From positions 124,001 to 188,000 of the forward strand of contig CAJCHZ010000039.1 of assembly GCA_903970165.1 (NCBI GenBank): a DNA stretch of 64,000 bases, written 5' to 3'. A model generated the notes under the pieces. The model was given only the letters and a program-made list of their open reading frames with translations, did no database searches and had not been told where the DNA came from. The translations under genes were made by a program, and so were the position numbers. This DNA is from Betaproteobacteria bacterium. GTDB lineage: Bacteria > Acidobacteriota > Terriglobia > Acidiferrales > UBA7541. Below are positions 44,142-51,881 of the stretch, piece by piece (positions within the stretch are counted from its first letter, which is position 1; every line of letters starts with the position of its first letter).

Positions 44142-44603
44142 ATGCCCGCAACCCTCCGCGCTTACGACCCCAAGGACTTCGCGCCTCTCTTCAAACTCGA
44201 TCAAGCCTGCTTCCCGCCAGGAATTTCCTACACAAAAACGATGCTCCGCTATTTCCTGACCCTGCCCTCCGCGGACTGCCTCGTAGCCGCGGACGAAAAA
44301 CGCATCGCAGGCTTCATCCTCACTGAAGAAAATCCGCCGCTGGCCCACATCATTACGCTGGATGTTTCGGAAAAAGACCGCAGAACCGGCGTAGGTTCCA
44401 AGCTCCTCGCCGAAAGCGAACGCAACCTCCAACTCCGTGGTGTTAAAACCATCCTCCTCGAAACCTCGGTCGACAACGAACCCGCTGTTGCGTTCTGGCA
44501 AAGGCACGGCTATCGTATCGAAGCGGTATTGAAACGCTACTATCTTGGCCGCCTTGATGCCTACGAGATGCGAAAGCGGTTATCCGCATCCCAAGGTCAG
44601 TAG
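44142..44603 (+). CDS. GNAT-family N-acetyltransferase (RimI-like)
   Basis: A 153-residue acetyl-CoA-dependent transferase. The ATG at 44142 gives the family length; the frame is open to 44058 but has no start signal there. Acetyl-CoA binding motif A is VSEKDRRTGVGSKLLAESE, motif B NEPAVAFWQRHGYR, and the ending RYYLGRLDAYEMRK matches RimI-type ribosomal protein alanine acetyltransferases. N-terminal LFKLDQACFPPGISYT is also RimI-like. The peptide target is not certain. The upstream gene is separated by a strong hairpin. Confidence 0.8.
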   Translation: MPATLRAYDPKDFAPLFKLDQACFPPGISYTKTMLRYFLTLPSADCLVAADEKRIAGFILTEENPPLAHIITLDVSEKDRRTGVGSKLLAESERNLQLRGVKTILLETSVDNEPAVAFWQRHGYRIEAVLKRYYLGRLDAYEMRKRLSASQGQ

Positions 44604-44717
44604 CCTGTGTCGGGTCTTTTGCATCGCGTCTTTTATAGGAGTCCGGCTGCTTTTTTCCACCAGGCTGTGTCCGGGCTTTAGCATTCCTCAAATCATTTCG
44701 GAGACGAGACTCAATCT

Positions 44718-45587
44718 ATGAGCCTTCTGCACGTAATCATCCTGGCCATTGTCCAAGGCCTCGCCGAACTGCTGCCCGTTTCCAGTTCCGCCCACGTCGT
44801 GGTAACGGAAAAGCTTCTCGGTCTGGATCCGGCAGCGCCAGAAATGACACTTTTGCTCGTCATGCTGCACACGGGAACGATGTTCGCCGTCATCGTTTAT
44901 TTTTGGCAGCGCTGGCGCCCACGATTTTTCCAGAGCGCGGCTAGCTTTAAAAATTTTGTCTTCCTCTTGATTCTCGCCACTATTCTTACCGGCATAATCG
45001 GTGGCGGGCTCATCAAGGGTATTGAGAAAATCCTGTTTCATGGAGCATCGAAAGCCTGGATCGAGGAACTCTTTGGACGCCTCGAGCTGATTGCTCCCGC
45101 CCTGGCGGCGGCTGGCATCCTCATCCTGATTGCCGGTCTCTTGGAGAAACGCGCGCAGTCTGCCAACAACAACGAGGACTCTAGAATGACCACGGGACAG
45201 GCCGTTTTGATCGGCGCCGTGCAGGGCCTATGTCTGCCGTTCCGAGGATTTTCGCGCTCCGGAGCTACGATCTCGACAGGCATGCTATCCGGAGTAGGCA
45301 AACCGCTCGCGGAAGATTTCAGCTTCGCTCTTGCGGTCATCTTGACACCGGCCGCCATCGGACGGGAAGCATTGCGCCTCGTCCAAATGCGCCATCTCGA
45401 ACAAGGCGCGTCACTCTCTTCTGCGGTTCTGCCTTGCCTTCTGGGGGCCGTGTTCGCGTTTGTAGCGGGTCTTTTGGCGCTTAAATGGCTAAGCCGCTGG
45501 CTCGAGGCCGGTCGCTGGTACCTGTTTGGCATCTACTGCCTCGTCGCCGCTTGCGCCGTCTTTGCACTGCATCACTTCGGATACTGA
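44718..45587 (+). CDS. uppP: Undecaprenyl-diphosphatase
   Basis: A 289-residue membrane enzyme recycling undecaprenyl diphosphate for cell-wall synthesis. The two inverted active-site segments are clear: QGLAELLPVSSSAHVVV with its catalytic glutamate/serines, and GAVQGLCLPFRGFSRSGATIS. About eight hydrophobic spans are seen. In the second motif the usual proline-rich LPGISRSG is replaced by LPFRGFSRSG, a small change worth noting. The gene is in the same direction as ftsK, 200 bp upstream. Confidence 0.92.
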   Translation: MSLLHVIILAIVQGLAELLPVSSSAHVVVTEKLLGLDPAAPEMTLLLVMLHTGTMFAVIVYFWQRWRPRFFQSAASFKNFVFLLILATILTGIIGGGLIKGIEKILFHGASKAWIEELFGRLELIAPALAAAGILILIAGLLEKRAQSANNNEDSRMTTGQAVLIGAVQGLCLPFRGFSRSGATISTGMLSGVGKPLAEDFSFALAVILTPAAIGREALRLVQMRHLEQGASLSSAVLPCLLGAVFAFVAGLLALKWLSRWLEAGRWYLFGIYCLVAACAVFALHHFGY

Positions 45588-45788
45588 TTTCGCAAAGCCT
45601 CATCGCCTTTGCGTAGTTCCACCGATGTTGCTCGCTGTTGTTTCCCTACGCACATCGCAAATCGGAACTTTGTCCCCAACCCCGCATCTGCTATCATCTG
45701 TCTCGTTTGAGAGTTCCTCCAGGCGGGCGCGCGATAGCGCCAACGTGTCCGTCGCACTCAGCCTTCCCCAACAGCTGAGGAGAAATTC

Positions 45789-48179
45789 GTGCGTTTGCTA
45801 ACCCCGACTCAAAATAAGCGGCTCAACGAGCTGATCGGTTTTTTGTGTATCACGCTGGCGGTGCTAATCGCACTCGCCGCGATTTCGTATTCGCCAAAGG
45901 ATGCGTCCTGGAACGTCAGCGCGCCTGACGGCTCTCCCACGAGAAATTGGATCGGCCCTGTGGGTGCCTATGGCGCCGATGCCCTGTTTCAACTGTTCGG
46001 CTACGCAGCCTTTCTGCTACCCGCGGCGCTCCTCGCTCTGGGCTGGCGCTGGTGCCGCAGCCGTGCCATCGATTCCCAGGTGGCAACTCTGATTGGCTAC
46101 GCGCTTTTGCTCGTCTCCCTTCCTTCCCTTCTGGCTCTCTGCCATGTGCCGCCCGTTCGGGGCGCGGTCCACGCCGGCGGATTCACGGGATCGCTCATAT
46201 CTGGCGGCCTTCTCGCTGGCTTTAACTTCTGGGGAGCTTTGCTTGTAGCTGTCGCCATTTTCTTCACCGCTCTCTTCATGGCCACGCGCTTTTCCTTTGC
46301 TGGCACTCACGCCTGGGCCATGAGCGCGAAAGGCCCTATCGGAGCTGTCGAAAAACTAGGCCTCCTGCAAAAGGTCGCCGCTCGCTGGAACGACTGGCAG
46401 GAAGAACGGGAGCAACGGCGCATGAAGCGCCGCGTTGAGGAAACCCGCATTTCCGGACGCAGGCCCGTCGCCCCGCAATCCTTCGGCAACGCGGCGGTAG
46501 CCACCGACGTTCCTAAGACGATTGAACTCGATGACGAAAGCGACGTCTTCGACGGCGAGAAGGAAGAGGGCGATGAAAAAGAACCCGCGCCTCGCCGAAA
46601 AGAACCAATCGTCTTCGTTGGCCCTGAGAAAACCGAAAAGGCAGTCACGAAGAAAGCCTCTGACCCAAAAATCTCCAAGGGAACTCTTAGCTACAAACTT
46701 CCGTCGCCTTCCCTCCTTCGAGAAGGCGAACGCAGCCAAAAAATTGACGAAGACGAACTAAAAGAGCGCGCTCGCGCCATCGAAGCCAAGTGCATGGAGT
46801 TCGACATAGACGGCCGCGTTACTCAAATCAATCCCGGACCCGTCGTCACCACGTTCGAGTTCAAGCCGGAAGCGGGCATCAAATACAGCCGCATCATTGG
46901 CCTGACCGAAGACCTGTGCCTCGCTCTCCAGGCCGAATCCATTCTGATCGAGCGCATCCCCGGCAAATCCACCATCGGCATCGAAGTCCCCAACCTCAAT
47001 CGCCAAACCATCGCCCTGCGCGAGATTATCGAAGCTCCCGAATTCACCAACTCGCCCAGCAAACTGACCCTGGCCATGGGCCGCGACCTCCACGGCCGCA
47101 TTCGCATCACCGACCTTGCCGCTATGCCTCACTTGCTCATCGCCGGCTCCACTGGCACCGGCAAGAGCGTCTTCATCAACTCGCTCATGATGTCCATCCT
47201 CTATAAAGCGAGCCCCGATGACGTCAAGATGGTGCTGGTCGATCCAAAGCGCCTCGAGCTCAATCTGTACGAAAACATCCCCCATCTGATCGCGCCGGTG
47301 GTCACCGATCCCAAAATCGCTTCCAACGTCCTTCGCAATGCCACGAAGGAAATGGAGAAACGTCTCAAACTTCTCGCCCAGCGCGGCGTGCGCAACATTG
47401 AGCAATACAACCGCACCTTCCAAAAAGCGCAATCTCTGTCCCTTTTCGAAAATGTCGAGGAAACCGAGCACAAGCCGCTTCCCTACCTTGTCATCGTCAT
47501 TGACGAACTCGCCGACCTCATGATGGTGGACACAAACAACGTTGAAGAATCCATTACTCGCCTCGCTCAAATGGCACGCGCGGTCGGCATCCACCTCATT
47601 CTTGCCACCCAGCGCCCCTCGGTAGACGTAATCACCGGCTTGATCAAAGCCAACTTCCCTGCCCGCATCTCGTTCCGTGTCGCCAGCAAAGTAGATTCGC
47701 GTACCATTCTCGATTCCAACGGTTCCGAGTCCCTCCTGGGCAGAGGCGACATGCTCTATCTCCCCGCCGGCTCCGCCCGACTGCACCGCATTCACGGCCC
47801 GCTCGTAAGCGAAGACGAAATCGTGGCCGTCTGCGACTTTTGGCGCCAGCAAGCCCAAGCCAAGTACAACGAGCAACTCCTCGAAGCCCCCAAAGATGAA
47901 AACGGCAAAGTCGAAGGTGCGGCTGGAGGAGGTGCCGACGCTGGCGGCGAAGATGTAGACGACGACCTCTACCAGGACGCCGTTCGCGTAGTCTGCGAAA
48001 TGGGCCGCGCCTCAACCTCGACGCTGCAACGCCGTCTCCGCATCGGCTACGGCCGCGCCGCTCACCTGATCGACATCATGGAAAAGGACGGCATCGTCGG
48101 CCCGCCAGACGGCACCCGCCCCCGCGAAGTCTTAAAGGGCAAAACCTGGATGAAAGAATTCGACGAATCGGCGCAATGA
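45789..48179 (+). CDS. ftsK: DNA translocase FtsK
   Basis: A 796-residue chromosome-segregation motor. GAGGAG precedes the GTG start. Four hydrophobic spans lie in residues 15-180, then an acidic/basic linker (190-320), the alpha/beta motor domains with Walker A LIAGSTGTGKSVFINSL, Walker B region LVIVIDELADLMM, and a C-terminal gamma winged helix (YQDAVRVVCEMGRASTSTLQRRLRIGYGRAAHLIDIMEKDGIV) that reads KOPS sites. The linker is shorter than in E. coli, giving the SpoIIIE/FtsK size normal for other phyla. A tRNA-Phe gene follows. Confidence 0.95.
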   Translation: MRLLTPTQNKRLNELIGFLCITLAVLIALAAISYSPKDASWNVSAPDGSPTRNWIGPVGAYGADALFQLFGYAAFLLPAALLALGWRWCRSRAIDSQVATLIGYALLLVSLPSLLALCHVPPVRGAVHAGGFTGSLISGGLLAGFNFWGALLVAVAIFFTALFMATRFSFAGTHAWAMSAKGPIGAVEKLGLLQKVAARWNDWQEEREQRRMKRRVEETRISGRRPVAPQSFGNAAVATDVPKTIELDDESDVFDGEKEEGDEKEPAPRRKEPIVFVGPEKTEKAVTKKASDPKISKGTLSYKLPSPSLLREGERSQKIDEDELKERARAIEAKCMEFDIDGRVTQINPGPVVTTFEFKPEAGIKYSRIIGLTEDLCLALQAESILIERIPGKSTIGIEVPNLNRQTIALREIIEAPEFTNSPSKLTLAMGRDLHGRIRITDLAAMPHLLIAGSTGTGKSVFINSLMMSILYKASPDDVKMVLVDPKRLELNLYENIPHLIAPVVTDPKIASNVLRNATKEMEKRLKLLAQRGVRNIEQYNRTFQKAQSLSLFENVEETEHKPLPYLVIVIDELADLMMVDTNNVEESITRLAQMARAVGIHLILATQRPSVDVITGLIKANFPARISFRVASKVDSRTILDSNGSESLLGRGDMLYLPAGSARLHRIHGPLVSEDEIVAVCDFWRQQAQAKYNEQLLEAPKDENGKVEGAAGGGADAGGEDVDDDLYQDAVRVVCEMGRASTSTLQRRLRIGYGRAAHLIDIMEKDGIVGPPDGTRPREVLKGKTWMKEFDESAQ

Positions 48180-48273
48180 TCTCGCTGAAATAACAAGTTT
48201 CGGCTGGCGGCGGAGCCTCCAGCCGGCGAATTATCGAGTCTGAGTAGATGTACGCCAGAATAATCACAACGAA

Positions 48274-48303
48274 TTGACACAATCCCTCCGCACCCTCTAC
48301 AAT
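48274..48303 (+). promoter_or_regulatory. Promoter of tRNA-Phe
   Basis: Perfect TTGACA (48274-48279), an 18-nt spacer and TACAAT (48298-48303). Transcription would start about 7 nt before the mature tRNA 5' end. Confidence 0.7.
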
Positions 48304-48316
48304 TTCTTAACTACGT

Positions 48317-48391
48317 GCCGGGGTAGCTCACTGGTAGAGCGCCGCCCTGAAAAGGCGGGCGTAGCCAGTTCGATTCTGGCCCCCGGCACCA
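48317..48391 (+). tRNA. tRNA-Phe (GAA), CCA encoded
   Basis: A full 75-nt cloverleaf can be drawn: acceptor GCCGGGG/CCCCGGC, D stem GCTC/GAGC, anticodon stem CCGCC/GGCGG with loop CTGAAAA (anticodon GAA), T stem GCCAG/CTGGC with TTCGATT, discriminator A, and encoded CCA. It stands alone between ftsK and an island of decayed genes, and its last 11 nt recur at 51671-51681. Confidence 0.95.
48381..48391 (+). repeat. Possible attL: tRNA-Phe 3' end
   Basis: CCCCGGCACCA, the 3' end of tRNA-Phe. An identical 11-mer at 51671-51681 (14 of 16 when extended leftward) closes an interval with a toxin-antitoxin pair, an IS remnant and broken genes. No integrase gene remains, so this is a candidate only. 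Confidence 0.4.
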
Positions 48392-48601
48392 CCCAGGCGT
48401 GTAAGAACCTCTTCCCCGAAGAAGTCTATGTTTCCGTTGGCTTTTCGCGCAGGTCGCGCAGGAGCGGTGCACTGGGTGCCTGATAACGCGGCAATGGTCC
48501 ATGTAGAGTCCTGGTACGGGACTGTAAGTAATCTGGCCGGCGATTGCGACTTTTTGACTAGAGCTATCGTACTCAGTCATGTACAAAATGCAGGAGGCGA
48601 A

Positions 48602-49228
48602 ATGCCAGACAACCGCCCGCAAACGACTCTGATGCTTTGGGCCGCTGTTGCCATGCCCTTGCTGTATTTTGGCGTCCAACTGGTGGCGGCGCCATTTTAT
48701 CCCGGATATCATTTTGCGACGGACACGGCGAGTATGCTTGGAACGTCGGCTTCTCGCCATCCGGGAATTTTCAACACCGGTGCGATTCTCACTGGTATCG
48801 CCGGACTCGCTGGAGCATTCGGGCTATATGTGGGTCTACGTAGGAGTGCGGCACGCTGGCTTCGTATCCTTATCGCGATGGGGCTGCTTTCCAATGGAGC
48901 CATGTCGATCAAAGCTGGGCTCTATCCTATGCCCGACCCGCGACATACAACGTGGCAATTCCTGCTGTTCCCGATCCTAATTACCCCACTATTACTTCTA
49001 GGTGCCACTTGGCGAGTTCCTTGGCTTAGAATATATCTACTGCTAAACATTATCTGCCTGCTTTGTCTGCTGCCCTATATGATGCATCGGATGGCGCCTA
49101 TCCTACCGGAAGGGACGATGCAACGGCTGTTTGCTCTCGTAACGTTTGTGCCAGTCGGTGTGGTCGCTCTTGCATTCTTGCAAAGGCGCGCGTTCTCCGA
49201 GAGCGCAACGTTGAACAGAATCGGTTGA
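48602..49228 (+). CDS. DUF998-like membrane protein
   Basis: A 208-residue protein with six hydrophobic spans. GGAGG precedes the ATG at 48602 by 7 nt; the frame is open upstream to 48428 but with no support. YHFATDTASMLGTSASRHPGIFNTGAILTGIAGL is typical of the DUF998 family, whose function is unknown. It is the first gene after tRNA-Phe, inside the putative island. Confidence 0.72.
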   Translation: MPDNRPQTTLMLWAAVAMPLLYFGVQLVAAPFYPGYHFATDTASMLGTSASRHPGIFNTGAILTGIAGLAGAFGLYVGLRRSAARWLRILIAMGLLSNGAMSIKAGLYPMPDPRHTTWQFLLFPILITPLLLLGATWRVPWLRIYLLLNIICLLCLLPYMMHRMAPILPEGTMQRLFALVTFVPVGVVALAFLQRRAFSESATLNRIG

Positions 49229-49277
49229 ATACGCTTTAAAGAGCGAATTCTCTCGACGTTGGCCGAAAGACAAAGGA

Positions 49278-49712
49278 ATGATACTCACCTTCACAGTAGA
49301 GTGTGCCTTCGGGGCGTATCTTAAACACGAATGAATCCGAGAAATCGAAATCGATGAAGAAGCAAGTCTGTACGATCTTCACGAAGCGATTCAGGACGCG
49401 GTGAGTTTCGGTCGCGATCACCCATTCGAGTTTTTTCTTGCAAACAGCGCTTCGCCTTTTGCGAGAAAACAGTGGCTAACGGAGAAAGAAGAATGGGACG
49501 ACAAGGAAGATGATTTCTGTAGAATCAGACTCAAGGACATCTTCCCCTTGGGGCGCAAGCGACTTTGTTACCTCTTCGACTTCGGCGACAATTGGACGTT
49601 TGAGATACGAAAGCAGCGAAAGGTAGAGGAAGCAGAAACCGGAGTCGAATACCCGCGGGTGGTAAAGACAATAGGTCCGAATCCGGAGCAGTATCCAAAC
49701 TACGAGGATTGA
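49278..49712 (+). pseudogene. pRiA4b ORF-3-like gene interrupted by an in-frame TGA
   Basis: Reading from ATG 49278 gives MILTFTVECAFGAYLKHE, then TGA (49332-49334), then IREIEIDEEASLYDLHEAIQ and on to 49712 in the same frame. The joined product of about 143 residues matches the N-terminal half to middle of the plasmid pRiA4b ORF-3 family, including LFDFGDNWTFEI. A shorter ORF from GTG 49401 is possible but would lose the conserved first strands. The stop is probably a point mutation, making this a pseudogene, since no recoding signal is known. Confidence 0.7.
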
Positions 49713-49742
49713 TGAGAAAGGCCAACAGCGGTCTCCTGTGAT

Positions 49743-50399
49743 TTGATCGGCTTCGCGGATACGAACAATTGTCTGGTTCGCAAGGTTTCCGCCGCAACGG
49801 GTTTTATCTCCACGCTGGCCGGAACACCTCCCGACCTGACCGGCTTGTTACATTGTGGCGACTCCGGCGACGGTGGCTTGGCTACCAATGCCAAAGTTGG
49901 ATTTGCAAACGGCCTGGCTCTCGACGGCTCTGGGAATATTTTCATTGTGGATCCCTCAAGTTGCATCCTTCGAAAAATTTCTGCGTCCACCGCCATCATC
50001 TCCGCCGTGGCCGGCACCGCCGGTAGTTGTGGCTATTCCGGCGACGGGACGGAGGCCACCAGCGCCCAACTGAATCAGCCCGATGGCGTGGCCGCGGATG
50101 GCTCCGGGAATCTCTTTATAGCGGACACTCTAAACTGCGTGATCCGCGAAGTCTCCTCTTCCAACGCCCAGATCTCCATCATCGCCGGCGACAACAGTAT
50201 CGGCTGTGGATACTCCGGCGACGGGGCCTTGCCCACCAGCACACGGTTCAACCAGCCCTATGACGTCGCCGTGGACAGCTCCGGGAATATTTTCGTTGCG
50301 GATTACAACAACTCCGCGATCCGTGAAGTGTCTGCCTCTAATGGCAACATTTCCACGTTTGCTGGTGTGGCCTTGCCGAGCCCCATTCACTTGCCCTGA
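49743..50399 (+). pseudogene. NHL-repeat protein fragment
   Basis: A 218-residue open frame of NHL repeats with about 56-residue spacing: GLALDGSGNIFIVD, GVAADGSGNLFIAD, DVAVDSSGNIFVAD, with linking SGDGTEATSAQLNQP-type loops. It starts in mid-repeat at a TTG without a signal peptide or ribosome site and ends in mid-repeat, so it looks like a piece of a large secreted NHL protein. The rest is absent from the window. It lies in the decayed island. Confidence 0.7.
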
Positions 50400-50459
50400 C
50401 GTCAGCGCTGCTGGCGTTCTCCTCTCGCTTGCAACACATCCGACACCGAAGACGTGCTT

Positions 50460-50830
50460 ACACTTTAGCCATCCCGCTTTGCTTCCTGGTGTCCCACGTC
50501 GTAAACCATTCTCTAAAGCAATCGCCTGCAGGGCATTCTGAATGCGCGTCCGCATGCGCACCCACTGATGCCGGTGTAGGAGCAGAGCTCGCAGATCGCG
50601 TAATTCCGGGGAAGGCATCCAGATCGCTGGAAAGCGGTTTTCTACCATCAACTTCAGAATCAGATCCGCATCCCGCCGATCATGTTTCTGCTTCCGAGAT
50701 TCCGCGGCGCGAATTTGCGCTGGATGGCCGACCTGACATTCGATTCCCAGCCCACGCGCACCGGGCGCGGAAGTTTGGAATAAAACTCCCGCACGTCGTC
50801 ACCTTCGTGCAGCAGAGTTGTATTCAGTGT
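50460..50830 (-). mobile_element. IS110-type transposase remnant
   Basis: Two pieces on the minus strand in different frames match one IS110-family transposase. The first reads TTLLHEGDDVREFYSKLPRPVRVG (to about 50750). The second begins at about 50744, IECQVGHPAQIRAAESRKQKHDRRD, and goes on through FPAIWMPSPELRDLRALLLHRHQWVRMRTRIQNALQAIAL to about 50470. Roughly 18 codons are missing between them and the catalytic C-terminal half is gone. It is inactive. No element ends could be defined. Confidence 0.7.
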
Positions 50831-50855
50831 CCGAGGGCTGTTTCGGCTTGACTTC

Positions 50856-50884
50856 TTGACATGCGTTACGTAACGCATTACGCT
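50856..50884 (+). promoter_or_regulatory. Promoter-operator of higBA
   Basis: TTGACA (50856-50861) and, 17 nt on, TACGCT (50879-50884) flank a perfect 18-bp palindrome, ATGCGTTACGTAACGCAT (50861-50878). The palindrome fills the promoter spacer just upstream of the toxin gene, the position expected for autorepression by the antitoxin. Confidence 0.7.
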
Positions 50885-50889
50885 AGGAT

Positions 50890-51168
50890 GTGATCCGGTC
50901 GATCCGCCACAAAGGCCTCAGACGCCTTTACGAAGACGACGACCATCGCGGCGTTGCGAGCCAGCACGCCAATAGGCTCCGCGATATTCTCGTTCGTTTG
51001 GACGCGTCGGCTACCGTCGCCGACATGGATCTACCTGGCTTCCGGCTACATCCTCTCAAGGGTGAAATGAAAGGCTTTTGGGCGGTCGCTGTCCGGGCTA
51101 ACTGGCGAGTGATCTTTCGTTTCGCTGAAGGCGGTGCGTTCGACGTAGATTATCTCGACTATCATTGA
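50890..51168 (+). CDS. higB: HigB/RelE-type toxin
   Basis: A 92-residue toxin starting with GTG (50890). The RelE/HigB fold shows in [71 protein letters not shown] and the DVDYLDYH ending. HigB toxins are ribosome-dependent mRNA interferases. The toxin-first order followed by the HTH antitoxin is typical of higBA. A palindromic operator-promoter overlaps its upstream region. The pair would help keep the island. Confidence 0.9.
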   Translation: MIRSIRHKGLRRLYEDDDHRGVASQHANRLRDILVRLDASATVADMDLPGFRLHPLKGEMKGFWAVAVRANWRVIFRFAEGGAFDVDYLDYH

Positions 51169-51223
51169 GGCTTTGCCACGGAAGAATTGCGTCGGAAGTA
51201 TTGGCACTGAAGGAGAACCGACC

Positions 51224-51505
51224 ATGCCGATGAAGAATCCACCCCATCCAGGCGGCTTTGTCCTGCGCCAGTGTATCGAACCGCTAGGCTTGACCATCAC
51301 TCAGGCCGCCGCTGCCCTCGGTGTTACTCGCACCACCCTCTCCGAGCTCGTCAATGGAAGACGCGGCATCTCTCTTGAAATGGCCGTCCGCCTCTCCAAA
51401 GTTTTCGGCGGCAGCCCCGAGTCCTGGCTCACCCAGCAGGCCCACTACGACCTCGCCCACCTCCGCACCAACCACATCAAACTCAAACGCCTTCAATTCG
51501 CCTAA
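51224..51505 (+). CDS. higA: HigA-family antitoxin
   Basis: A 93-residue XRE-type helix-turn-helix antitoxin. AGGAGA stands about 8 nt before ATG 51224. [62 protein letters not shown] is the standard HigA core; the C-terminal residues bind the toxin. It probably represses the promoter at 50856 by binding the 18-bp palindrome. Gap to the toxin stop is 55 bp. Confidence 0.92.
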   Translation: MPMKNPPHPGGFVLRQCIEPLGLTITQAAAALGVTRTTLSELVNGRRGISLEMAVRLSKVFGGSPESWLTQQAHYDLAHLRTNHIKLKRLQFA

Positions 51506-51577
51506 TCGCCCCCGTAAACGCACTCGTCCCAATCCTCAATGCCGGCGACTCTACACCCGCCCAAGGCTAGGCGTGCG

Positions 51578-51659
51578 CCGAACGTCCCGAGATCCAGTCC
51601 AGGTTCGCTTCGGACTCATGCCGCGGCCAACCACTAGAAGCGAACCGGCAGACGTTCGG
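51578..51659. repeat. Nested inverted repeats beside the right island end
   Basis: Two perfect pairs nest: CCGAACGTC (51578-51586) with GACGTTCGG (51651-51659), and GGTTCGCTTC (51602-51611) with GAAGCGAACC (51637-51646). Together they fold 82 nt with one asymmetric internal loop. They lie 12 bp before the possible attR. The rest of 51506-51881 has no gene that I can support. Confidence 0.5.
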
Positions 51660-51670
51660 TCCATGCCGGG

Positions 51671-51681
51671 CCCCGGCACCA
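51671..51681 (+). repeat. Possible attR: copy of tRNA-Phe 3' end
   Basis: CCCCGGCACCA repeats the last 11 nt of tRNA-Phe, 3.29 kb downstream and in direct orientation. It marks the likely right edge of the decayed island. Confidence 0.4.
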
Positions 51682-51881
51682 TGGTAACAGCGGCACTTCT
51701 AATACCTCGAGCCAATCCCAAATTCCAGTATCGGAGTAGATCCGAAACAGGCTCTCTCGTCGCTTGCGGGTTTGACAGGCTCCTGCGCGAAGGAGATGAC
51801 TCCAGCGAACTACAAAGCAATCTGCAGGAACGCTGAATTGCGTCTTGATAAACTACGGATAATGCCCAGGGATTTTGCGGG

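Noticed and set aside
46758..47876. Minus-strand frame (372 codons) opposite ftsK
   Set aside because: FtsK motifs are intact on the plus strand; the reverse frame is an effect of high GC third positions.
49332..49334. Selenocysteine reading of the in-frame TGA
   Set aside because: No structure typical of a SECIS element was recognised after it, the family has no conserved Cys or Sec there, and the region is full of decayed genes.
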